A stretch of 64,000 nt of DNA from Joostella atrarenae (GTDB taxonomy: Bacteria > Bacteroidota > Bacteroidia > Flavobacteriales > Flavobacteriaceae): assembly GCF_021764745.1 (NCBI RefSeq), contig NZ_JAETXX010000001.1, positions 62,001 through 126,000 on the forward strand, written 5' to 3'. Positions 1-8,085 of the stretch are shown in pieces (positions within the stretch are counted from its first letter, which is position 1; the number at the start of each line of letters is the position of its first letter). The notes beneath the pieces are model-generated. The model made no database searches, was not told the origin of the DNA, and saw nothing but the letters and a program-made list of their open reading frames with translations. Position numbers and translations under genes: made by a program.

Positions 1-51
1 GAAATAGTAGAGAGATTAAGCGCTTTATATTTAAATCTAAAACTTTCATAG
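1..51 (+). CDS. possible C-terminal tail of a gene entering from the left
   Basis: The first 51 bases read as 16 sense codons followed by TAG in frame 1, giving a plausible end (EIVERLSALYLNLKLS). The next 285 bases are AT-rich and frequently stopped, so if this is coding it is the last piece of a gene lying outside the window. Sixteen codons without a stop can occur by chance, and no family can be named. Confidence 0.25.
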   Translation, partial: EIVERLSALYLNLKLS

Positions 52-336
52 AAATTATGAATTTGGTTGTTATTTTATAAAGATAATACTTACAAAAAAG
101 ATTTCACAATAAAATAATTAATAAGAAAACACATAGAATAATTATCGTTTCGCATAAAATAAACCAACCCAATAAATAACTTTTAATACAAAATCAAAGC
201 TAAGAGAAATATCTCCTTGATTAAAAATAAAACAACTTACCATTAAACCTTCACTACACATTTCATCCAATTCACATCAAAAAATAAATACCTTCCAATC
301 TTTTTCCTATATTAGGCGTCGAATATAATCTAAATA
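52..336. other. AT-rich intergenic region without recognised feature
   Basis: No sustained reading frame, strong hairpin or clear TAnnTTTG promoter element was seen here. It presumably holds the promoter of the beta-propeller gene that starts at 337. Confidence 0.4.
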
Positions 337-2235
337 ATGATGAAAAAAACACTACTATTGCTCTGTTGTATATGCTTTATACAATTAATTCATGCCCAAA
401 GAGAAGCCACTAAAACACTAGAATTCGAAAACTCCGTAGATGATTTATTAGTTGTTCCTTTTAATGGAATAACTGTAATATCTGATGGAGATAAAGTTTA
501 CGGATATGACCCTGAACAAGAAAAAATTATTTGGGAAAAAGAAGCTCCAAAACGTTCAGGTGTTGATATTGCAACTAATATTCTTCAATCAGGTCCTACA
601 GGTATCGATATTACAAAATTTAATACTATAGAATCAACACCATTCGTTGAGAAATTTTTTGATGACCGTCTTTACGTTATTAATAGTTATGACGGAAAAG
701 TACTTTTTTCTGCTGAAGGAAAAGCTAAATACTTCCAAGCAGAATATCTATTCGATGAAAATTCTTTTCTATTAAGAGGTGTAAATGGACAAGAACTTAT
801 TATCGCAAAATACAATATTCCAGAACAAAAATTTGATTGGCAAACTACAGTTTCTAATACATATGCCGAATGGTTACAGACAATTAACAAATTAGGAGGA
901 GGTGAATCTGTTGGTGCTGGGGATCATTTAGAATATACAGATGACAAAATTTTTGCTCTAATTAAAAAACAATTCTTTGCATTAGACAAAGAAACTGGAG
1001 AATTAAAATGGAAAGTAGACCAAGGTGACGTTGACCACTTTAAAAGATCACTAGATGGTTCTAAAGTACTTACTGTTGAAACAAAAGGTCTCCTTGGTAA
1101 TAAAAGTGATATAATGCTTTATGATGGAGAGACAGGAAAGCCCATGTGGAAATCTTCATTAACAACAAAGTACTTAGTTCTTTATGAAGATTGGCAAGAC
1201 AAAATGCTACTAGCCCACTACAAAGGCTTCAATTTCTATGATTATAACACTGGTGAAAAGCTTTGGAAAAAAGATCCTAAAGGAAAAGGTATTAAAAATG
1301 TAATTCCAATTGGAACTGATTTCCTTTATGTATATGACGATGAGATGATGCTTATTGATAAAAACGGAGAAAAAGTGTGGAAAAAGGATGTTAAAATATC
1401 TGATGATGAAGAAGATCCTATTTATTTCCTTGAAAAAACTAAAAACGGACGTGTATTATACATAACAGCTACCTATGCCAATATGGTAGATTATAAGACT
1501 GGAGAAAAAATATGGAGAAAAAATTTGAAGTTGAACGAAAAACGACCAACTTTTGCTAAATACGATGAGAATTCAGGAAATTTTGTAGTTTATAACGATG
1601 AGGAACTATATAAATTTAATGAAAATAGTGTAGAGCGCCCAGAGCCTTATGCAGAAATGAAATTAAAGGATGAAAAAGACCTTACTAGCTTAGAGATTTT
1701 TCCTAATAATGTAACCATAACTGGATTAAGTGAAGTTGTAGGTGTTGACAATAACGGAAAAATTATTTTTCACAATAAATACAAGCAACCTGGAGAATTA
1801 GGAAGAAGATTAGGTAAAACAGGGATGATTATGGCTAGATTTGCGTTTAGCACACCTACACCAGGTATAGATTATGCAAAACCAACAATTTACCGAAGCC
1901 CTAATGGGAGTTTAGTTATTGATAATAGTTTACCTGTTGACATCTATAATAGTGCTGTTGATGCTATTAACAATGCAGGGTATATGGCTCAGGAAGCTGC
2001 TTACAACCTTGTTAAGGATAGATTTAATGCGCTACAAGAAACTAGTAAATATGCCCTAGTTTTTGCCAAAGGAGAAGAAGGGGAGCGCTTACTTATTAAA
2101 GTTGACAAAGAGACAGGAGAAGAGTTAGACAGAATCATCTTAAACAACGTGAAACCTATTTATGATGTAGATAGCGCTAGTGAAGATATATACTATAGCT
2201 TAAAAAATGAAGTGAGAATTTTTAAAGGAAAATAA
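337..2235 (+). CDS. secreted PQQ-type beta-propeller repeat protein
   Basis: A 632-residue protein with an N-terminal signal peptide (MKK, then a Leu/Cys-rich core ending near HAQ at about residue 20), so it is exported to the periplasm or cell surface. The body carries repeated PQQ-like blade motifs of the form D-x-x-TGE-x-x-W, for example DKETGELKW, DYNTGEKLW, DKNGEKVW and DYKTGEKIW. Such proteins fold as beta-propellers and usually act as scaffolds, as in BamB, or as quinoprotein relatives; no PQQ-dehydrogenase catalytic set is evident. The start may be Met1 or Met2. It stands alone on the plus strand and ends at a strong bidirectional terminator. The exact role is unknown. Confidence 0.8.
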   Translation: MMKKTLLLLCCICFIQLIHAQREATKTLEFENSVDDLLVVPFNGITVISDGDKVYGYDPEQEKIIWEKEAPKRSGVDIATNILQSGPTGIDITKFNTIESTPFVEKFFDDRLYVINSYDGKVLFSAEGKAKYFQAEYLFDENSFLLRGVNGQELIIAKYNIPEQKFDWQTTVSNTYAEWLQTINKLGGGESVGAGDHLEYTDDKIFALIKKQFFALDKETGELKWKVDQGDVDHFKRSLDGSKVLTVETKGLLGNKSDIMLYDGETGKPMWKSSLTTKYLVLYEDWQDKMLLAHYKGFNFYDYNTGEKLWKKDPKGKGIKNVIPIGTDFLYVYDDEMMLIDKNGEKVWKKDVKISDDEEDPIYFLEKTKNGRVLYITATYANMVDYKTGEKIWRKNLKLNEKRPTFAKYDENSGNFVVYNDEELYKFNENSVERPEPYAEMKLKDEKDLTSLEIFPNNVTITGLSEVVGVDNNGKIIFHNKYKQPGELGRRLGKTGMIMARFAFSTPTPGIDYAKPTIYRSPNGSLVIDNSLPVDIYNSAVDAINNAGYMAQEAAYNLVKDRFNALQETSKYALVFAKGEEGERLLIKVDKETGEELDRIILNNVKPIYDVDSASEDIYYSLKNEVRIFKGK

Positions 2236-2250
2236 AATATCCTAATCACT

Positions 2251-2284
2251 AAAAAAAAAGGAGGCTTTAAAGCCTCCTTTTTTT
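2251..2284. terminator. bidirectional rho-independent terminator
   Basis: A run of A, then the palindrome AAAGGAGGCTTT/AAAGCCTCCTTT, then a run of T. It lies between the convergent beta-propeller gene and the minus-strand gene ending at 2283, and has an A/T tract on both sides, so it can serve both. Confidence 0.9.
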
Positions 2285-3851
2285 ATTCACAGTAAACTAC
2301 ATCTTCGATAAAACTTCGGAGACTTGCTGTGTTGTTTTTATAATAGTTCTTATCGATTAACTCATTCACTTTAGAGCAAGAACCAGTAAACTTTTTAAGC
2401 TCATTTTTAAAGCCCATTAAAAACTTATAAGAACGGTTAGAGGAACCAACCTCATCATCATTTATAAAGAAAACAACTTCATCATTTTGAAAACTATACA
2501 TAGAAAGATCATCCGTTTCAAACTCTTTTCTTACTAAATATTTCTCTGGAGATTTTGCTCTCGGGTTATTTTTATAAGAAATAAATTCTTTCTGAACATA
2601 AACATTATTTTCATCAAAAACTAGTTCCTTTATTTCAGAAGCATCAAATACCTTTAGCTTTAAATTGCCATTTACATCTGGTAAATAGACTTTCGCCTCC
2701 GCTCCTACATTCTCCAAATCACCATAATTCATATTTGCAATTAAAGTATCGTTTTTAGCAGTAACTAAATAAGCAAAACCGTCGAAATCACTAACTTCAA
2801 ATTCAGAAAACTTCTCATCTATCTGAACTTCCATTCTCCTACTGTCTACCATATTTACAGATAGAATTTCCTCTAAATCTAATGCTTTCTCCCTTAAATT
2901 CTCTGCATCTCTTTCTCCATACTCTAACGGATAAATCATCTCTGCATATTTTATAGCCTCTTCAGGTAAATCCATATAATATGACAATACTGAAGCATTA
3001 TAATAACATGCATACATCACTTTGCGTTCTCTTCTTGAATCTCCTTCTACTTGCCCAGCCATCTGCACAAAATCCTCCACAATTGGCTTCAAAGCATTTC
3101 TAGTCTGTTCAATAGGCATATCGTGAGTTACACTCTCCATAGCAGCTATTGTTTTTTCAAAAGCAGCTTTTTGTGGAACTGTTAATGGGTTTTTTTTAGA
3201 ATCTAAAATCCATAAATATGAGTTTGTTTTATAAGGACGATAACCAAAAGTAGCGTTTATCAAATCATCCAACCTATAACTTACATTGTCAACAAAATTA
3301 TAAAGTATATTTTCTTTTATCTCCTCTTTATTTACCTCATAATGAGTAAAAGCTTCCTTTTTTGAATTATAATAATCGGAAGCATACACCTCTGCTTTAG
3401 TAATATCATTGCCCATTTCCAAATCAAGAGGATTCTCAATAGTATACATAGCAGTAACGGCATATCTAAAAACATAGCGAAATATACGATAAGACCTTGT
3501 TACATTACCGTCATCATCTTTCTCTTCTACCAGCTTATCTTCTACTTTAAAAGACGCAGCATCAATTAAAAAATTTTTAAAATTAAGCTTAACAAAAACC
3601 TGAGGAGCTACTTCATCTCTTAAAAATCCACTTATTTGAATATCATTAGAAATAGCTGGTTCGGAAATAAAGCTATCGATATCTTCATCTGAAACTACAG
3701 AAACATTATAAGTTCTTTCGTTTTCATTTAGAATTGGGTTTGTAGGAAGCTTTACATAAGCAACAGGAAAATATTGTTTATCTATATCTGCTGCTTGCCC
3801 AGAAGACTTCCAAGCAAATAATAAGATCAATGGTAAAATAAAAAAGCGCAT
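2283..3851 (-). CDS. secreted protein of unknown function downstream of gldD
   Basis: I do not recognise a named domain. Starting at the second in-frame Met (3851) gives a normal signal peptide (MRFFILPLILLFAWKSSGQA) and about 522 residues. The first Met (3884) would add 11 polar residues and overlap gldD, so 3851 is preferred. The mature protein looks like a mixed alpha/beta secreted protein. The middle is helical with many Tyr, Glu and Ala residues (a stretch around YYMDLPEEAIKYAEMIYPLE recalls a TPR-like helix pair), and the C-terminal part is beta-rich. It follows gldD by 23 bases on the same strand and ends at a terminator, so it is probably the last gene of the mutY-ssb-gldE-gldD unit. 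An envelope or gliding-related role is inferred from position only. Confidence 0.7.
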   Translation of the reverse strand: MRFFILPLILLFAWKSSGQAADIDKQYFPVAYVKLPTNPILNENERTYNVSVVSDEDIDSFISEPAISNDIQISGFLRDEVAPQVFVKLNFKNFLIDAASFKVEDKLVEEKDDDGNVTRSYRIFRYVFRYAVTAMYTIENPLDLEMGNDITKAEVYASDYYNSKKEAFTHYEVNKEEIKENILYNFVDNVSYRLDDLINATFGYRPYKTNSYLWILDSKKNPLTVPQKAAFEKTIAAMESVTHDMPIEQTRNALKPIVEDFVQMAGQVEGDSRRERKVMYACYYNASVLSYYMDLPEEAIKYAEMIYPLEYGERDAENLREKALDLEEILSVNMVDSRRMEVQIDEKFSEFEVSDFDGFAYLVTAKNDTLIANMNYGDLENVGAEAKVYLPDVNGNLKLKVFDASEIKELVFDENNVYVQKEFISYKNNPRAKSPEKYLVRKEFETDDLSMYSFQNDEVVFFINDDEVGSSNRSYKFLMGFKNELKKFTGSCSKVNELIDKNYYKNNTASLRSFIEDVVYCE

Positions 3852-3874
3852 AATCTGGGGTAATTTAGTTAATG

Positions 3875-4432
3875 TTATTTCCAACGGATCGTTTCCATTA
3901 TCTTTCTAATATCTTTTTCTATATACTGTGCAGCAGGTAACACAGAATCGTAATTAGGTTTGGTATTGAAATATAATGAGCCTGTTAAAAAATGTGAAGT
4001 GCTATCTGTAACATAAAATTGAGATGCTGAAGCCGCATTTCCTGTAACTAAATAAAACATCCCATATACTTTATTATCAACATTAATAAAAGGCTGTTCC
4101 TGGATGTTATCTGCTTTAGCAACATGCTCGTAGGTTAATTTTTGAGCATCTCTAAGTAACTTATTTAAATCATCACTTACAGGTTTGTAAGTAATGAATA
4201 TACTAGCATTCATTTTAGGATAATTAACTGTAATTGCACAATTATCGCTCACTGATATTTCTGCTTCTTTATTTTTACTGAAAAAATAAGGACACGTATC
4301 CTTTATAGAAGTATAGGAAGCTTCTGGATATTCCAAACGAAGCATTCCCTTGGGTTTTGGAAGTGTTTCATCTCCGCAAGAGTACAATAAAACACTACTT
4401 ATTAATAAACTAAGAAATATTTTTACTTTCAA
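3875..4432 (-). CDS. gldD: gliding motility lipoprotein GldD
   Basis: A 185-residue lipoprotein with a signal sequence ending in a lipobox (LLYSCGDE, Cys19), followed by a proline/basic linker (PKPKGMLRLEYPE) typical of GldD. In Flavobacterium johnsoniae GldD is required for gliding and is linked to the type IX secretion/gliding machinery. Its start codon overlaps the end of gldE by 4 bases, which implies translational coupling. The conserved neighbourhood (ssb, gldE, gldD) supports the call as strongly as the sequence does. Full length for the family. Confidence 0.93.
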   Translation of the reverse strand: MKVKIFLSLLISSVLLYSCGDETLPKPKGMLRLEYPEASYTSIKDTCPYFFSKNKEAEISVSDNCAITVNYPKMNASIFITYKPVSDDLNKLLRDAQKLTYEHVAKADNIQEQPFINVDNKVYGMFYLVTGNAASASQFYVTDSTSHFLTGSLYFNTKPNYDSVLPAAQYIEKDIRKIMETIRWK

Positions 4433-5748
4433 TTAAGTGTAACTTTTATCTGTTTGATTCGCTTTTTATCTAAAGCCTCAATAACAAATGTAATGTTATC
4501 AAAGACTATATTCTCACCTTTTTTAGGAAACCCCTTAGAAATCTCTAGCACAAAACCTGCAATAGTTTCCGACTCCCCTTTATTCTCTTCAAAAAGCGTT
4601 TCGTTATCTATATCTATTACTCTATAAAAATCTTTTAAAGCTGTTTTCCCTTCAAAAACATAATTATTCTCATCTAACTTAGAATACACAAGATTCTCAT
4701 CATCAAACTCATCACTAATATCTCCTACAATCTCTTCTATAATATCTTCTAAAGTTACCAATCCAGAAGTTCCCCCATATTCATCTACAACTATAGCTAA
4801 ATGATTTTTCATGTCCTGAAATTCCTTTAATAAATCATCCAACTTTTTATTTTCAGGAACAAAGTAAGGCTCTCTTTTTAAAGAAGCCCAATCGAAATCC
4901 TTTTTATCTAGATATGGAAGCAAGTCTTTTACATACAAAACCCCTGTGAAATTATCCATATTATCCTTATAAACAGGAATCCTAGAATATCCATTCTTGA
5001 TAATTTCATCTACCACCTCTTGAAACTTCATTTCCTCATTCAATGCGAAAACATCAATTCTAGGCTGCATTACTTGGCGAGTATCTGTATTTCCAAAAGA
5101 AACTATTCCTTGTAAAATTTTCTGCTCCTCTACTGTAGTATCTTCTTCAGAAGTCAACTCTAATGCATGCGATAACTGGTCTACAGAAAAATTTGATTTT
5201 TGCTTCCCTAATTTTTCTTGTAAGAAAATAGTTATAGATCGCATCGGCATACTAAGCGGATAGAAAAGCGTATCCAAAACGCTTAAAGGATATGCCATAA
5301 AAGAGGCAAATTTCACTCGGTTTCTATTAGCATACACTTTTGGGAGAATCTCTCCAAATAGTAATATTAAAAATGTAGCTGCTACAACTTCTACAATAAA
5401 ACGGATGTCTATTACACCAAGAATAGTTCCTTTTAAAGATCCAAAAAAGAAGGTCCCCAAGGAACTGAAGAGTAAAACAACAGCTATATTTATAAAATTA
5501 TTTGCTACTAGAATGGTTGCCAATAGCTTCTTTGGCTTGTCGAGAAGTTTAACTATAATCTTTCCAACCGCTGTTTTACTATCTTCTGCCTCATTTACAT
5601 CCGTTTGAGAAAGTGAGAAGAAAGCTACTTCTGCTCCAGATATAAGAGCAGAACATATGAGTAAAACAACTAAAACAATTAACTTAATAATTGACGTTGT
5701 GTCTATAATGAGAAAAAATGAAATTAAACTCGCGGGCTCCGGGTCCAA
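4429..5748 (-). CDS. gldE: gliding motility-associated membrane protein GldE (CNNM/CorC-like)
   Basis: A 439-residue protein with the HlyC/CorC (CNNM) architecture. A DUF21 membrane domain with about four helices fills roughly residues 15-185 and contains the family-typical ISGAEVAFFSLS. A CBS pair follows at about 205-335 (RIPVYKDNMDNFTGVLYVKD, then HLAIVVDEYGGTSGLVTLED), and a CorC_HlyC domain lies at the C-terminus. The CNNM family handles divalent cations. GldE is the flavobacterial member encoded next to gldD and is reported to support gliding, overlapping functionally with GldD. It overlaps gldD by 4 bases and lies 25 bases after ssb on the same strand. Confidence 0.93.
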   Translation of the reverse strand: MDPEPASLISFFLIIDTTSIIKLIVLVVLLICSALISGAEVAFFSLSQTDVNEAEDSKTAVGKIIVKLLDKPKKLLATILVANNFINIAVVLLFSSLGTFFFGSLKGTILGVIDIRFIVEVVAATFLILLFGEILPKVYANRNRVKFASFMAYPLSVLDTLFYPLSMPMRSITIFLQEKLGKQKSNFSVDQLSHALELTSEEDTTVEEQKILQGIVSFGNTDTRQVMQPRIDVFALNEEMKFQEVVDEIIKNGYSRIPVYKDNMDNFTGVLYVKDLLPYLDKKDFDWASLKREPYFVPENKKLDDLLKEFQDMKNHLAIVVDEYGGTSGLVTLEDIIEEIVGDISDEFDDENLVYSKLDENNYVFEGKTALKDFYRVIDIDNETLFEENKGESETIAGFVLEISKGFPKKGENIVFDNITFVIEALDKKRIKQIKVTLN

Positions 5749-5773
5749 TGCGTTGTGTTTTAGTTAATTTTAA

Positions 5774-6235
5774 TTAAAATGGCAAATCATCCTCTTCGTT
5801 TGAAGGTGATGACTGCTCAACTTGCTGTTTATTCTGTGGAGTTGAACTACTTTGATTACTTCCTGAGGAAGCTTGAGAAGCTCCTCCAGCAGCGTCTCCT
5901 TTATTTGTTAAAAATGTGAAATCTGTTACCTGAATTTCCGTTGTGTAACGCATATTTCCATCTTCTCCCTGCCATTGTCTTGTTTTTAAACGACCTTCTA
6001 CATAAACTTTATCACCTTTACTAAGGTATTTTTCACATACTTCTGCTGCTTTATTTCGAACAACTACATTATGCCATTCTGTATTAGAAACTCGTTCTCC
6101 AGTTTGTCTATTTGTGTAGGTTTCATTGGTCGCCAAAGGAAAACGTCCAATACTTCCTCCTCCTTCGAAATAATTCATTTTTACGTCATCTCCAAGGTGA
6201 CCTATCAGCATTACTTTATTTAACGTTCCACTCAT
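5774..6235 (-). CDS. ssb: single-stranded DNA-binding protein, full-length form
   Basis: A 153-residue SSB. The N-terminal OB fold (about 1-112) begins MSGTLNKVMLIGHLGDDVK and contains the typical WHNVVVRNKAAEVCEKYL. A Gly/Ser/Gln-rich linker follows, and the protein ends in the acidic tip EEDDLPF that recruits replication and repair proteins. This makes it the housekeeping SSB, in contrast to the tail-less paralogue at 62123-62458. It sits between mutY and gldE in the conserved flavobacterial order and is probably cotranscribed with them. Confidence 0.96.
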   Translation of the reverse strand: MSGTLNKVMLIGHLGDDVKMNYFEGGGSIGRFPLATNETYTNRQTGERVSNTEWHNVVVRNKAAEVCEKYLSKGDKVYVEGRLKTRQWQGEDGNMRYTTEIQVTDFTFLTNKGDAAGGASQASSGSNQSSSTPQNKQQVEQSSPSNEEDDLPF

Positions 6236-6293
6236 CTTATTATTTCTTAAAATCTAATTCGTTAATTTATAAATGTATTAAAAATAACTAAAT

Positions 6294-7331
6294 CTAAAAA
6301 CCAAAATCTTCAACAAAATTAGCAATTAACACAGGAACAGGATAATTCGTGACTTTATTGACAGAAATACCCTCTTCTAATACACTCTGCAAAGTTACAA
6401 TCCAAAAACGAGTATATATATGCTGATGTGATAATTTATGAACTTTAGAGGTTTCATTAAACAAGCTAACCTCATAAGAGTGACCTTTTGTGATTTTCAA
6501 AAAAGCGTCATTAGTTTCCAATTCCTCAATATTTATTTCTGCTGAAGTTTCAATTAAAGGAAATTCATAAAGGTTACGCCAAATATCTTTTTCTACTCGC
6601 TGCTGAAGTATTGTTTTTTTATCATCAGTAATAACTAAATAATTAAAGAAACGCTTTTTAAGTTTTCCTTTTTTAAGTTTTACAGGAAGTTCCGACACTC
6701 TATCTTCTAAAAAGGCAACACATTTCTGCTGAAGATTACAAATCTCACAATTAGGAGATTGTGGCTTGCATTGTTTTGCTCCAAACTCCATAATCGCTTG
6801 ATTATAGGTACCTGGATCTTTAACATCTAAAAGTTCTGCGGCTAAAGATTTAAAATATTTTATTCCTTCGGTGCTATTTATTGGCGTATCAACCCCAAAA
6901 TATCTTGCCAGAACACGGTATACATTTCCATCTACCACAGGTTCGGGTTCATTAAAGCAAATTGAAGCTATTGCGCTTGCAGTATAATCTCCAATTCCTT
7001 TAAGTTTTTTTAGCTCTTTATAGTTATTTGGAAAGTCACCATTTAAGTCAAATGCGACTTTTTTTGCTGTTTCATGTAGATTTCTAGCTCTAGAATAGTA
7101 CCCTAAACCCTGCCATAATTTTAAAATTTCTTCTTCTGAAGCATTTGCAAGGTCAAAAACTGAAGGATATTTTTCAACAAATTTTAAATAATAAGGCAAA
7201 CCTTGCTCAACTCTTGTCTGTTGAAGCATAATTTCTGAAAGCCAGATATAGTATGGATTTTGAGTTGCTCGCCATGGCAAATCCCTTTTATTTTGACCAT
7301 ACCAAGTGATGATCACGCCTTTAAAATTCAT
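6294..7331 (-). CDS. mutY: A/G-specific adenine glycosylase MutY
   Basis: Removes adenine mispaired with 8-oxoguanine in base-excision repair. Numbering from the Met at 7331: catalytic Glu33 lies in LSEIMLQQTRV, the helix-hairpin-helix LKGIGDYTASAIA is near 110-122, catalytic Asp134 is in VVDGNVYRV, and the 4Fe-4S ligands Cys188, Cys195, Cys198 and Cys204 show the C-x6-C-x2-C-x5-C spacing. The C-terminal part is the NUDIX-like 8-oxoG recognition domain. An upstream in-frame Met (7352) adds seven residues that are unlikely to be used; 7331 matches the usual family start. First gene of the mutY-ssb-gldE-gldD unit, divergent from hup. Confidence 0.95.
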   Translation of the reverse strand: MNFKGVIITWYGQNKRDLPWRATQNPYYIWLSEIMLQQTRVEQGLPYYLKFVEKYPSVFDLANASEEEILKLWQGLGYYSRARNLHETAKKVAFDLNGDFPNNYKELKKLKGIGDYTASAIASICFNEPEPVVDGNVYRVLARYFGVDTPINSTEGIKYFKSLAAELLDVKDPGTYNQAIMEFGAKQCKPQSPNCEICNLQQKCVAFLEDRVSELPVKLKKGKLKKRFFNYLVITDDKKTILQQRVEKDIWRNLYEFPLIETSAEINIEELETNDAFLKITKGHSYEVSLFNETSKVHKLSHQHIYTRFWIVTLQSVLEEGISVNKVTNYPVPVLIANFVEDFGF

Positions 7332-7416
7332 ACATTTTCGTATCAGATTCAAAAATAATAGCTTTATTCAGTTAAATTTTAATTATTTACACTTTATTTA
7401 TTGGGTAATTAATTTA

Positions 7417-7424
7417 TATATTTG
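7417..7424 (+). promoter_or_regulatory. flavobacterial -7 promoter element of hup
   Basis: TATATTTG matches the Bacteroidota -7 consensus TAnnTTTG exactly and lies 40 bases before the hup ATG. A TTG at 7401-7403 is the only nearby -33 candidate, but its 13-base spacing is shorter than usual. Confidence 0.6.
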
Positions 7425-7464
7425 CATCCCCTAAATTTATAACACTGTAAACAAATATAAAAAA

Positions 7465-7755
7465 ATGACTAAAGCAGACATTGTAGCTAAGATTTCAGAG
7501 AAACTTGGCATGGAAAAGGGAGATGTACAGGCAACTGTAGAATCCTTTATGGAAGAGGTGAAAAACTCATTAGAAAGCGGTGATAATGTTTACCTAAGAG
7601 GTTTTGGTAGTTTTATCATCAAAACTAGAGCAGAAAAAACAGGAAGAAACATTTCTAAGAACACAACTATCAAGATTCCTGCTCACAATATCCCAGCTTT
7701 CAAACCCGCAAAAGTATTTGTAGAGGGTGTTAAAACAAGCGTAGAAGTAAAATAA
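7465..7755 (+). CDS. hup: HU-family DNA-binding protein
   Basis: A 96-residue HU/IHF-type nucleoid protein that binds and bends DNA as a dimer. It has the two N-terminal helices (MTKADIVAKISEKLGM onwards), the family signature in the middle (VYLRGFGSF, then TGRN and the beta-arm) and the NIPAFKPAKVF end. The length is normal. A good TAnnTTTG promoter element lies upstream. A 29-codon Lys/Arg-rich gene follows 25 bases later, before a terminator, so the two are probably cotranscribed. Confidence 0.95.
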   Translation: MTKADIVAKISEKLGMEKGDVQATVESFMEEVKNSLESGDNVYLRGFGSFIIKTRAEKTGRNISKNTTIKIPAHNIPAFKPAKVFVEGVKTSVEVK

Positions 7756-7780
7756 TTATTAATATAAAAAATTTAAGTCG

Positions 7781-7870
7781 ATGCCAAGCGGTAAAAAAAG
7801 AAAAAGACATAAGGTAGCTACGCATAAGCGTAAGAAGAGAAGAAGAGCTAACCGTCACAAGAAAAAGTAG
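7781..7870 (+). CDS. 29-residue Lys/Arg-rich protein, probable AURKAIP1/COX24 (mS38/bS22-type) ribosome-associated peptide
   Basis: ATG-to-TAG frame of 30 codons beginning MPSGKKRKRHKVATHKRKKR and ending RHKKK. About two thirds of its residues are Lys, Arg or His, and there is no acidic residue. From memory, near-identical peptides sit between hup and the RNase G gene in many flavobacteria. They resemble the AURKAIP1/COX24 family, whose mitochondrial (mS38) and mycobacterial (bS22) members are small-subunit ribosomal proteins near the decoding site. The stop codon lies inside the stem of the terminator that follows, which ties the frame to the transcript end. The coding call rests on the composition, the position and the hup-rng context. 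Confidence 0.8.
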   Translation: MPSGKKRKRHKVATHKRKKRRRANRHKKK

Positions 7871-7894
7871 TTAGATAACTACTTTTTCTTTTTT
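7861..7894 (+). terminator. terminator of the hup/small basic protein unit
   Basis: GAAAAAGTAGTTA (7861-7873) pairs with TAACTACTTTTTC (7876-7888), and T-rich sequence follows. The left arm contains the last codons and stop of the 29-residue gene. Confidence 0.8.
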
Positions 7895-8000
7895 AAGTGA
7901 TTGTATACTCATTATACTAAACGTTCATTGAAAAAGAAATTAAATCTTAGCAAAAGCTAGGGTTAATTTCGTTGGGTTTATTCAAAAAAACCTGTAGTAA

Positions 8001-8036
8001 AAATTTATCTCACCATTAACTTGGTGAGAGAAATTT
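8001..8036 (+). promoter_or_regulatory. hairpin in the 5' leader of the RNase G gene
   Basis: TCTCACCA (8008-8015) pairs with TGGTGAGA (8022-8029) over a six-base loop. AAATTT arms on each side (8001-8006 and 8031-8036) extend the helix past one A/G mismatch, giving 14 pairs in all. No T-run follows, so it is not a plain terminator, and it ends 49 bases before the rng ATG. RNase E of E. coli controls its own mRNA through a leader hairpin; a similar use here is an inference. Confidence 0.5.
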
Positions 8037-8085
8037 ATTGTTTAATCCATCGGTTTTATAGTTTTTAGTTAATTCTAGAAGCTCT

